From contig DCIQ01000213.1 of assembly GCA_002317435.1 (NCBI GenBank), positions 7,616-18,881 of the forward strand: a stretch of DNA of 11,266 nucleotides, given 5' to 3'. Numbering within the stretch: position 1 is the first letter of the stretch; every line of letters begins with the position of its first letter. Positions 1 through 6,170 of the stretch are shown piece by piece. Source of the stretch: Bacteroidales bacterium UBA1722 (GTDB lineage Bacteria > Bacteroidota > Bacteroidia > Bacteroidales > UBA932). The notes beneath the pieces were generated by a model. It was given only the letters and a program-made list of their open reading frames with translations. It ran no database searches and had not been told where the DNA came from. The position numbers and the translations under genes were made by a program.

Positions 1-361
1 CTATGGTGTAGGGGTTGGAGGCGAACTCCATCGCCTCGGAAGGACAGGCTTCCACGCACTTCCCACATAAAGTGCACTTCCCGGAATCGGTCACGATACC
101 CGTTCCCTTATGCGAGGAAAGGGCTTTCCGAGGGCATGCCTTTATGCAGGAGCGGCAGGCTATGCATTTGTTCCCGGTGTACAGTTTCGTCTGACCGGGA
201 GACTGGCTCTCGGGATTGTGGCACCAGATGCAGTGCAGCGGGCATCCCTTGAAGAAGAGAGTTATCCGGATGCCGGGTCCGTCGTTTATGGAGTATCGCT
301 TGATATCGAAAACGGGGAGGACGACCTCCCCGTTCTCTATTTCACCTGTCGGAATGATCAT
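1..361 (-). CDS. Glycyl-radical enzyme activating enzyme (radical SAM), 3'-truncated by window edge
   Basis: This is the N-terminal 120 residues of a radical SAM activase. Such enzymes use S-adenosylmethionine and a 4Fe-4S cluster to abstract hydrogen from the glycine of a partner glycyl radical enzyme, here almost certainly the dehydratase just upstream. After a short lead-in comes the family segment IKRYSINDGPGIR (residues 20-32), then the cluster motif GCPLHCIWCHNPES with C40, C44 and C47 (CX3CX2C). Two ferredoxin-like CX2CX2CX3C motifs follow at C66/C69/C72/C76 and C96/C99/C102/C106. This auxiliary double-cluster insert is known from activases of dehydratase, decarboxylase and lyase-type glycyl radical enzymes and is absent from classical PflA. 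The ATG lies 2 nt after the TAG of the dehydratase gene, with no Shine-Dalgarno, so coupled translation is likely. The rest of the barrel lies outside the window. The partner assignment (a HypD activase) rests on context. Confidence 0.93.
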   Translation of the reverse strand, partial: MIIPTGEIENGEVVLPVFDIKRYSINDGPGIRITLFFKGCPLHCIWCHNPESQSPGQTKLYTGNKCIACRSCIKACPRKALSSHKGTGIVTDSGKCTLCGKCVEACPSEAMEFASNPYTI

Positions 362-363
362 AC

Positions 364-2790
364 CTACATCGATTCGTTCTGGGTACGGGCGATGATTTCC
401 TCCTGATAATCGGCACAGAGGTCATTGAAGTAATCACTGTACCCGGCCACCCTTACCATCAGGTCCCTGTACTGGTCGGGATGTTTCTGGGCATCCCGGA
501 GAGTATCGGTATCCACCACGTTGAACTGGATATGGTGTCCGCCGAGGCGGAAATAGGCACGGATCAGCTGACCGAGCTTGTCCAGATCGGCATCCTTCTT
601 CAGCACCTGCGGGATAACCCTCTGGTTCAGAAGCGTACCGCCCGAAAGACGCTGGTCGAGTTTGCCGAGGGACTTCACCACCGCGGTGGGGCCGCGGAAG
701 TCGGAGCCGTGCGAAGGAGATGTCCCGTCGGAGATGGGGAGGGTCGCCAGACGACCGTCCGGAGTAGCACCCATAACCTTTCCGAAATAAACGTGGCAGG
801 TCGTCGAGAGCATATTCATATGAAAGACCTCACCCTTCGTGTTGGGACGGCCGTCGATAGCCTTGAAGAGGTCATTATATACCCTCACGGCGAGATCGTC
901 GGCATAATCATCATCATTGCCGAAGAACGGAGTGTGATGACGGATATACTGTCTTTCCTTCTCGCAGCCGCGCCAGTTTCTGGAGACCATCTTCAAAATC
1001 CCGTCCATAGTGTATCTCTTCTCTTCGAACACGTGCTTCTTCAGCGTGGAGAGACAGTCGGTGACGGTGCCCAGTCCGGTACACTGTATATAGTCGGTAT
1101 TGTATCTGGCACCACCGTCATAGTAATCCCTCCCCTTGGTTATGCAGTCATCGATAAGGACTGAGAGGAAGGTGGCAGGTGCATATTTGGCGAACATACG
1201 GTCTATGTAGTTGTTTACCTTGACCTTCTCCAGAACTATATGCTCCAGCTGCCTGAGGAATGCGGCATAGAGGTCTTCGAACGATTTGAAATCCCTCGGA
1301 TCGCCGGTCCGGATGCTGACCTGCTTCTTCGTCACCGGGTCCACACCGTTATTCAAGGTAACCTCCAGCACTTTCGGCACATTCAGGTAACCGGTGAGCA
1401 GATAGGCCTCCTTGCCGAAGGCACCCACCTCTATACATCCGCTGCAACCGCCCTCACGGGCATCCTCCAGCGTCTTCCCCTGACGGACGAGTTCCTGCAC
1501 GTAAGTATCAGGATTGAACAGGGACGGATATCCGTAGCCCATCCGGATCACGCGTGCCGCGGCACGCACCAGGTCATCGGAAGTCTTCTCGCTGATATGA
1601 ACGGAGCAGCCCGGCTGCAGGATATGGAGTTCTCCGAGCACCTCCACTATTATGTAGGAGACCTCATTCTCACCACTTTCACCCTCACGGGTCACACCGC
1701 CCACATTTATGTTGGTAAAATCGTTATACGTACCGCTTTCCTTAGCCGTCACGCCCACTTTAGGAGGAGCGGGATGATTGTTCACCTTTATCCAGAAGCA
1801 GGACATATACTCCTTGGCCTGCTCCCTGGTAAGTGTCCCTTCCGCGATTTCCTTCTCATAGAACGGTCCCAGATGCTGGTCGAAATGGCCCGGATTCATG
1901 GCATCCCATCCGTTCAATTCGAGTATGGTGCCCAGATGGCAGAACCAGTACATCTGGATGGCTTCGCGGAATGTGGTCGGCTTCTCGGCGGGGACACGAC
2001 GGCACACGCGGGCTATTTCTTTCAGTTCTCCGATGCGCCTGCGGATGCAGTCCCCTATGGTCTCCCCTTCGAAAGGAAATACTTTTACGTCCCCCTCTCC
2101 GGCAAGTCCCTTTTCGAGTTTCCTTATCTGCCTTTCCGCTTCACGAGCATGCCTTTCGGCAAGCAGAATCATAGCGTCACAGGAGATTTTCATGGCGGTC
2201 AGTTCGTCCTTGCGGTCAGTGGCGAACGGATCGTTCAGATAATCGAGCTTCTCTATCTGCTCATCTATCCGCTTCTTGAAGTCATTCATACCGCAGACGT
2301 AGAGTTTCCCGTCGAGGGCGGTATGCCCCGGAGCACGCTGTTCCATGAATTCGGTGAACAGACCGGCTTCGTACAGACTCTTCCAAGTCTCGGGGACGTG
2401 GGAGAATATCCTGTCCCGCTGGGTCTTTCCCTGCCAGTAAGGCACCACCTTTTCGGTATATTTCCTGATGTCCGCCTCACTGATCCAATAATGCTGGATC
2501 TCCCTGTGTTTCAAGACACGGAAATCATTCTCCGAATGACAGTTCAGTTCAGGGAAGGTAGGCACCGCCTTGGGTTTCGGCCCCCTCTCTCCTACTATCA
2601 GTTCGTCTTCTCCGATATAAATCTTCTTCTTCCTGCATATATTGTAGAAGTTGAGCGCCCTCAGTACCGGTATGGGGTATTTTCCCTCGTTTTCCCGATA
2701 GAATTCAGTTTCGATGAGAGCCCTCTCTATGGTGAGGGAAGGTTCAGTGTTGACTGACTGTTCGCGCAGTCTGGCTATACGTTCGTTCAT
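364..2790 (-). CDS. hypD: trans-4-hydroxy-L-proline dehydratase (glycyl radical enzyme)
   Basis: This 808-aa glycyl radical enzyme is predicted to dehydrate trans-4-hydroxy-L-proline to (S)-1-pyrroline-5-carboxylate in the anaerobic cytoplasm. The PFL-like barrel fills most of the protein and the glycyl radical domain lies at the C-terminus. The thiyl cysteine is C452 in GCSGCIEVGAFGKE, with E454 as the dehydratase-type acid/base. The radical glycine is G783 in RVAGYSDYF. S352, D357, F358, C452, E454, Y468, T663 and G783 match, with one constant offset of 18, the residues I recall for the C. difficile enzyme (S334, D339, F340, C434, E436, Y450, T645, G765). A conserved-looking PGH histidine sits at 156. 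The length is close to known HypD (about 790 aa). Pyruvate formate-lyase is excluded because there is no adjacent Cys pair at the active site. Choline lyase, glycerol dehydratase and hydroxyphenylacetate decarboxylase fit the surrounding motif less well. The activase gene follows in the same operon. The ATG start has an A-rich upstream without Shine-Dalgarno, usual in this phylum. No P5C reductase gene is visible nearby. Confidence 0.88.
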   Translation of the reverse strand: MNERIARLREQSVNTEPSLTIERALIETEFYRENEGKYPIPVLRALNFYNICRKKKIYIGEDELIVGERGPKPKAVPTFPELNCHSENDFRVLKHREIQHYWISEADIRKYTEKVVPYWQGKTQRDRIFSHVPETWKSLYEAGLFTEFMEQRAPGHTALDGKLYVCGMNDFKKRIDEQIEKLDYLNDPFATDRKDELTAMKISCDAMILLAERHAREAERQIRKLEKGLAGEGDVKVFPFEGETIGDCIRRRIGELKEIARVCRRVPAEKPTTFREAIQMYWFCHLGTILELNGWDAMNPGHFDQHLGPFYEKEIAEGTLTREQAKEYMSCFWIKVNNHPAPPKVGVTAKESGTYNDFTNINVGGVTREGESGENEVSYIIVEVLGELHILQPGCSVHISEKTSDDLVRAAARVIRMGYGYPSLFNPDTYVQELVRQGKTLEDAREGGCSGCIEVGAFGKEAYLLTGYLNVPKVLEVTLNNGVDPVTKKQVSIRTGDPRDFKSFEDLYAAFLRQLEHIVLEKVKVNNYIDRMFAKYAPATFLSVLIDDCITKGRDYYDGGARYNTDYIQCTGLGTVTDCLSTLKKHVFEEKRYTMDGILKMVSRNWRGCEKERQYIRHHTPFFGNDDDYADDLAVRVYNDLFKAIDGRPNTKGEVFHMNMLSTTCHVYFGKVMGATPDGRLATLPISDGTSPSHGSDFRGPTAVVKSLGKLDQRLSGGTLLNQRVIPQVLKKDADLDKLGQLIRAYFRLGGHHIQFNVVDTDTLRDAQKHPDQYRDLMVRVAGYSDYFNDLCADYQEEIIARTQNESM

Positions 2791-2834
2791 ATTTTGTACT
2801 TTTTATCGTTTCGTTATTGTTATTGTCGCGGAAT

Positions 2835-2864
2835 GACGGCCGCCTGCTCATTCTGCAGTCCGTC
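2835..2864 (-). promoter_or_regulatory. Potential hairpin in the hypD leader
   Basis: On the minus-strand RNA, GACGG and CCGTC form an outer stem and CTGC/GCAG an inner stem around a 7-nt loop, with an asymmetric internal loop. A second GC-rich bulged stem can form from 2862-2880, competing for the same outer bases. Together they make a compact structured block 45-75 nt before the hypD ATG. No run of U follows directly, so it is not an obvious terminator. Confidence 0.3.
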
Positions 2865-2892
2865 CGGGCCGCGCCGGGACACGGTGCACCCG

Positions 2893-2906
2893 TCATGATA
2901 TGATGA
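2893..2906. repeat. Short imperfect inverted repeat, possible operator
   Basis: TCATGATATGATGA reads as TCAT-n-ATAT-n-ATGA, symmetric apart from positions 5 and 10. It lies about 105-115 nt upstream of the hypD start, inside the predicted leader. It could be a regulator site, but one 14-bp imperfect palindrome is weak evidence. Confidence 0.2.
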
Positions 2907-3012
2907 AACGGTGAAGTTACCAGATTATGCAGGAGAACAGTCCCCTTCCGGGCTTGTGACAGACATTCACTATGAAACTGTAGTTCTGCATACGATTGAG
3001 TGTTTATATATG

Positions 3013-3020
3013 CAAAGATA
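3013..3020 (-). promoter_or_regulatory. Candidate Bacteroidota -7 element for the hypD operon
   Basis: Read on the minus strand the sequence is TATCTTTG followed by CA, a full match to the TAnnTTTG -7 consensus known for the Bacteroidota primary sigma factor. No good TTTG-type -33 element lies 19-21 nt upstream, which lowers confidence. Transcription from here would start around 3005-3008 and give the hypD mRNA a leader of roughly 215-220 nt. Confidence 0.35.
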
Positions 3021-3031
3021 ATCTTTTTCAC

Positions 3032-3039
3032 TACTTTTG
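3032..3039 (+). promoter_or_regulatory. Candidate -7 element for the DUF4294-GSCFA gene pair
   Basis: TACTTTTG matches TAnnTTTG on the plus strand. It ends only 4 nt before the preferred GTG start at 3044, so a transcript from it would be leaderless or nearly so. No convincing -33 TTTG is present at the expected distance. It may be chance in an AT-rich stretch, or the true promoter may lie further upstream. Confidence 0.22.
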
Positions 3040-3043
3040 CCAT

Positions 3044-3724
3044 GTGAGAAGAACTATTTTATCGGTAATCTGCTCTCTGCTGTTCATCCCCGCTTTCGGA
3101 CAGGTCAGAGACACTGCCTATATGATGCAGTATGTAGTTGATGAACGAGGCGATACCCTGTTCGTCGACGAACTGCCTCCTGCATTCAAATACGTAAAGC
3201 CTCCCAAGGGGAAGAAAGGCAAGAAATGGCGTGACTACTACAGGCTCGTCCACAATTTCGCCAAGACCTATCCCTATGCCCTGCTGGCAGGAGAGAAACT
3301 GGCCGAGGCGGACGCCCACCTCGAACAGAAAAACATGAACAAAAGAAAAAAGACACGCTATATAAATGAATTCCAGGATGACCTGTTCGAGACGTTCGAA
3401 GAACCGATGAGGAACCTTACAGTCTCACAGGGAGCCCTTCTGCTCCGTCTCATAGACAGAGAGACCGGACTGACGCCATACTTTATCCTGCAAAAATACA
3501 AGAACAAGGCCTCCGCCGGATTCTGGCAGGGAATCGCCAGACTGTTCGGCTCCGACATGAAACGGCCCTACGCTCCATCGGGAGAGGACAAGGATGTGGA
3601 AGAACTTGTACAGATATACCAGCGCGGCGAATTCAACTACCTGTATGTCTCGATTTTCGGCAAACGTCCCCCCGAACCCGTCCAGCGGGCTGTCCACGAC
3701 TATCCCCAGCGATATGGCTATTGA
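3044..3724 (+). CDS. Secreted DUF4294 family protein
   Basis: This 226-aa protein of unknown function belongs to the DUF4294 family, which is characteristic of Bacteroidota. With a GTG start at 3044 it begins with a typical signal peptide: a basic MRR, a hydrophobic stretch over residues 5-18, and likely cleavage after AFG just before Q20. The longer reading frame to a TTG at 2996 would put unrelated residues before the signal and is unlikely. The first in-frame ATG (3122) would remove the signal. The mature part carries the family-like segment DELPPAFKYVKPPKGKKGKKW, then a Tyr/Lys-rich helical region (WRDYYRLVHNFAKTYPYA), a Lys/Arg-rich linker near MNKRKKTRYINEF, and LLRLIDRETGLTPYFILQ. I know of no enzymatic motif in it. 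Location is envelope or periplasm by inference. The 3' end overlaps the GSCFA gene, suggesting co-expression. There is no lipobox and no Shine-Dalgarno. Confidence 0.8.
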   Translation: MRRTILSVICSLLFIPAFGQVRDTAYMMQYVVDERGDTLFVDELPPAFKYVKPPKGKKGKKWRDYYRLVHNFAKTYPYALLAGEKLAEADAHLEQKNMNKRKKTRYINEFQDDLFETFEEPMRNLTVSQGALLLRLIDRETGLTPYFILQKYKNKASAGFWQGIARLFGSDMKRPYAPSGEDKDVEELVQIYQRGEFNYLYVSIFGKRPPEPVQRAVHDYPQRYGY

Positions 3725-4514
3725 CGCACCTGTCCTCACATTGGGGTCCTGCTTCTCCACGGAAGTGGGCGGCAGGATGAAAGAGGCCGGCTATGACATA
3801 CTGGCCAATCCTTTCGGAGTACTGTATAATCCCGCCTCCATCGCAGAATCGGTCCGCATTCTGGCAGACCCCGCATTCCGGTTCACGGAAGATGACGCAG
3901 TCGAACGCGATCCCTACTATTGCGCTAAGCGCAAAACAGAAAAAATCTCCCCGCAGCACCGTCCCATAGCTCCCTGCATCGGCGGATACACCTCCTTCCG
4001 CCATCACGGTTCCTTCACCAGACCCACCCCCGAGGAATTTCTCCGCCACGCGAACGCCTCCCTCGAACTGGCCAGAGACTTCTACCGCACCGCCCGAACT
4101 GTAATAGTCACATTCGGCACCGCCTGGATATACCGGCTCCGCGAAAACGGGCTCATCGTATCAAACTGCCACAAGCACCGCCCGGATGAATTCATAAGGG
4201 AGAGACTCACAGTAGATGAGATAGTGGGAATGTGGAGTCCCATCCTGAATGCAGGAACGAAACGTTGGATTTTCACCGTCTCGCCGATACGCCATATAAA
4301 AGATGGCCTTCACGGCAATCAGGTCTCCAAATCCACCCTCCTGCTCGCCTGCGAACAGTTGAGCACCATATTCCCCGACACCGCAGAGTATTTCCCTTCC
4401 TACGAGATAATGATGGACGAATTGAGAGACTACAAATGGTATGAACCGGACGGGGTGCATCCCTCTTCCGAAGCGGTGGACGTCATATTCAGAAGATTCT
4501 GCGGACAGGACTGA
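3645..4514 (+). CDS. GSCFA domain protein (SGNH/GDSL-like hydrolase fold)
   Basis: With the ATG at 3645 this is a 289-aa GSCFA-domain protein, the usual full length. The name-giving motif LTLGSCFS (residues 31-38) corresponds to SGNH block I with candidate nucleophile S35. The C-terminal PDGVHPSSEA supplies candidate D269 and H272 of a block V dyad. Between them are further family segments: ANPFGVLYNP, FGTAWIYR, SNCHKHRPDEF, SPIRHIKDGLHGNQVSKSTLL, and YFPSYEIMMDELRDY. I chose 3645 because the N-terminal MSRFSANVPP resembles the M-x-F-R-T-x-I/V-x-x-P opening of family members as I recall them. An ATG at 3714 would drop it, and 3594 adds 17 unlike residues. This choice makes the gene overlap the DUF4294 gene by 80 nt in another frame. 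No signal peptide is seen, so it is probably cytoplasmic. The substrate is unknown. Confidence 0.85.
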   Translation: MSRFSANVPPNPSSGLSTTIPSDMAIDAPVLTLGSCFSTEVGGRMKEAGYDILANPFGVLYNPASIAESVRILADPAFRFTEDDAVERDPYYCAKRKTEKISPQHRPIAPCIGGYTSFRHHGSFTRPTPEEFLRHANASLELARDFYRTARTVIVTFGTAWIYRLRENGLIVSNCHKHRPDEFIRERLTVDEIVGMWSPILNAGTKRWIFTVSPIRHIKDGLHGNQVSKSTLLLACEQLSTIFPDTAEYFPSYEIMMDELRDYKWYEPDGVHPSSEAVDVIFRRFCGQD

Positions 4515-4528
4515 ACGGACACACCACC

Positions 4529-4564
4529 AAAAAAGACCGGCCCCCGCACAGGGAGCCGGTCTTT
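4529..4564. terminator. Bidirectional intrinsic terminator between GSCFA gene and rplQ
   Basis: A 10-bp perfect stem (AAAGACCGGC at 4532-4541 with GCCGGTCTTT at 4555-4564) encloses a 13-nt loop in which CCC and GGG may pair further. Read on the minus strand it is followed by six T (4534-4529), a strong terminator 24 nt after the rplQ stop and the end of the ribosomal superoperon. On the plus strand it follows the GSCFA stop by 17 nt, with a weaker TTTCTCTT tail. Confidence 0.9.
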
Positions 4565-4588
4565 CTCTTATCATGATCCGTATGAAGA

Positions 4589-5149
4589 TTACTTGCCCTG
4601 GGTTTTGCGGGGTGCTTTCTTCACGGGAGCCTTCGCTGTAGCTTTGGGAGCCTTGGGAGCAGCTGCGGTGGCAGCCTTCTTGGCTTCCTCACCGTCTGCG
4701 GCTTTCTTCGAGCGGCTGCGACGGGTAGCGGGTTTCTTCTCAGCCTTGGGGGCTTCTGCGACAGGAGCGGCAGTCTTGACATTCATAGCCTCATTGAAAT
4801 CAACGAGTTCGATGATAGCCATTTCTGCAGCGTCACCCTGACGGAAACCGATCTTCATGATACGGGTATATCCGCCGGGACGGCTGGCGATGGCGGGAGC
4901 GATGGTGCGGAACAGCTCTGCCACGGCCTCTTTCTGCTTCAGGTATGCGAATACGGTACGACGTGAATGGGTAGAGTCATCTTTTGATTTTGTAATCAGG
5001 GGTTCTACATATTCGCGGAGAGCCTTGGCCTTGGCCAGAGTGGTCTGAATGCGTTTATGAAGAATCAGAGATGACGCCATATTGGAGAGCATAGCCTTGC
5101 GGTGGCCGCTCTTGCGTCCGAGATGATTGATAGACCTATTGTGCCTCAT
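4589..5149 (-). CDS. rplQ: 50S ribosomal protein L17 (bL17) with Ala/Lys-rich tail
   Basis: This 186-aa large-subunit protein is the last gene of the superoperon. Residues 1-123 are the conserved L17 core: MRHNRSINHLGRKSGHRKAM, the SSLILHKRIQTTLAKAKALR helix region, VEPLITKSKDD, and RPGGYTRIMKIGFRQGDAAEM near the end. From about residue 124 a low-complexity Ala/Lys/Pro tail of about 60 residues continues to the C-terminus. E. coli L17 is 127 aa, so the tail accounts for the extra length. C-terminal extensions of this kind occur in Bacteroidota. The tail is probably flexible and RNA-binding at the ribosome surface, by inference. The ATG lies inside the end of rpoA (14-nt overlap), so translation is probably coupled. 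The terminator follows 24 nt downstream. Confidence 0.97.
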   Translation of the reverse strand: MRHNRSINHLGRKSGHRKAMLSNMASSLILHKRIQTTLAKAKALREYVEPLITKSKDDSTHSRRTVFAYLKQKEAVAELFRTIAPAIASRPGGYTRIMKIGFRQGDAAEMAIIELVDFNEAMNVKTAAPVAEAPKAEKKPATRRSRSKKAADGEEAKKAATAAAPKAPKATAKAPVKKAPRKTQGK

Positions 5150-6161
5150 TTTCTTCTTCTATTTTTTTCTTTACTTCAATGTTATATTTGGAAACATCCA
5201 GACCGAAATTAAGTTTAACCCTGTCCATCAGAACATCTATCTCATTCATGGACTTCTTTCCGAAGTTTCTGAAACGGATGAGTTCATTCCTCTGATGTGA
5301 CACGAGGTCTGCGAAAGTTTCGATATTCGCTGCCTTGAGACAGTTCAGAGCTCTGACTGAAAGTTCCATATCGGAAAGTCTGGTCAAAAGCAGATGACGC
5401 ATGCGAAGGGACTCTTCATCGAGAACTTCTGCATTGTTCTTCTCAGGAACGACCTCCAGAGAGATCTTCTCGTCAGAGAAGAGCATGAAGTGATGGATGA
5501 GTATCTTGGCAGCTTCTGTCAAGGCTACCTTGGGATGGATGGATCCGTCGGTGGTTATCTCGAGAATAAGTTTGTTATAGTCGGTCTTCTGTTCCACACG
5601 GTAGTCTTCCACGATGTAGTTGACGTTCTTTATGGGGGTGAAGATCGAATCGATGGCAATAGTCCCTATCGGGGAAGATTCCACCTTATTCTCTTCAGCG
5701 GGTACATATCCGCGACCCTTCCCGATGTGAAGTTCGATATTCAGCTTCACTGAAGAATCCATGCTGCAGATATGAAGGTCAGGGTTCAGAACAGAGAAAT
5801 TGCAAAGGTTCCTGGCGATGTCCTGTGCGATAAAATCGGTACGACCGTTAAGAACGATGTTCACAGTTTCGCTTTCGACGTCCTTCACCTCTCTCTTGAA
5901 ACGGACCTGCTTGAGATTAAGGATGATATCCACTACACTTTCGATCACGCCGGGGATGGTGTCGAACTGATGGCTGACACCGTCGATACGGATGGAAGTG
6001 ATGGCAAATCCCTCTAAAGACGACAACAGTATCCGGCGCAGGGCATTACCGATCGTAACTCCGTAACCCGGTTCCAGGGGGCGGAATTCAAAGCGACCGA
6101 AAGTGTCGGAAGCGTCGAGCATTATCACCTTATCGGGCTGTTGAAATGCTAAAATTGCCAT
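5136..6161 (-). CDS. rpoA: DNA-directed RNA polymerase subunit alpha
   Basis: This 341-aa alpha subunit has the complete two-domain layout. The N-terminal domain (about 1-235) holds the dimerisation and assembly segment GRFEFRPLEPGYGVTIGNAL with RRILLSSLEG and IPGVIESV. The C-terminal domain (about 255-320) has ELSVRALNCLKAANIETFADL with R270 and N273 at the places of the E. coli UP-element-binding R265 and N268, and FRNFGKKSMNEI. The tail ends in an acidic/lysine stretch (KKKIEEENEAQ). The length is slightly above the 329 aa of E. coli. The gene starts 9 nt after rpsD and its last codons overlap rplQ, the classical rpsM-rpsK-rpsD-rpoA-rplQ order. There is no Shine-Dalgarno before the ATG. 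Confidence 0.99.
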   Translation of the reverse strand: MAILAFQQPDKVIMLDASDTFGRFEFRPLEPGYGVTIGNALRRILLSSLEGFAITSIRIDGVSHQFDTIPGVIESVVDIILNLKQVRFKREVKDVESETVNIVLNGRTDFIAQDIARNLCNFSVLNPDLHICSMDSSVKLNIELHIGKGRGYVPAEENKVESSPIGTIAIDSIFTPIKNVNYIVEDYRVEQKTDYNKLILEITTDGSIHPKVALTEAAKILIHHFMLFSDEKISLEVVPEKNNAEVLDEESLRMRHLLLTRLSDMELSVRALNCLKAANIETFADLVSHQRNELIRFRNFGKKSMNEIDVLMDRVKLNFGLDVSKYNIEVKKKIEEENEAQ

Positions 6162-6170
6162 TATAACTTA

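Larger units (their letters stand above)
2791..3043. other. Divergent intergenic region between hypD and the DUF4294 gene
   Basis: About 250 bp separate the two divergent starts. The 30 bp next to hypD are A/T-rich. Positions 2835-2892 are strikingly GC-rich and can form small hairpins on the hypD leader side. An imperfect inverted repeat lies at 2893-2906, and the AT-rich segment 3001-3043 holds candidate -7 elements on both strands. A 24-codon minus-strand reading frame (2917-2991) lies inside. I see no tRNA, no riboswitch I recognise and no mobile-element end. Confidence 0.6.

Noticed and set aside
110..406. 98-codon plus-strand frame at the left end
   Set aside because: It is antisense to the radical SAM activase, whose three cysteine cluster motifs prove the minus-strand reading.
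1240..2757. A 505-codon plus-strand open frame fully antisense to hypD, with a second of 227 codons at 481-1164
   Set aside because: Both lie opposite a convincingly conserved enzyme gene. Their translations show no recognisable domain, and long antisense frames are expected from the codon bias of GC-rich genes.
364..2790. Pyruvate formate-lyase or choline TMA-lyase as the identity of the glycyl radical enzyme
   Set aside because: The active site has a single Cys followed by Ile-Glu (GCIEVGAF), not the PFL Cys-Cys pair. The surrounding residues fit HypD better than CutC, and no microcompartment genes are seen in the window.
2744..3043. 99-codon minus-strand frame spanning the intergenic region upstream of hypD
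   Set aside because: It overlaps the hypD start out of frame, has low-complexity composition (NNNNE stretch) and covers the likely promoter. No family resemblance.
3594..3644. Upstream ATG at 3594 as start of the GSCFA gene
   Set aside because: The extra 17 residues have no resemblance to family N-termini as I recall them and would extend the overlap with the DUF4294 gene to 131 nt.
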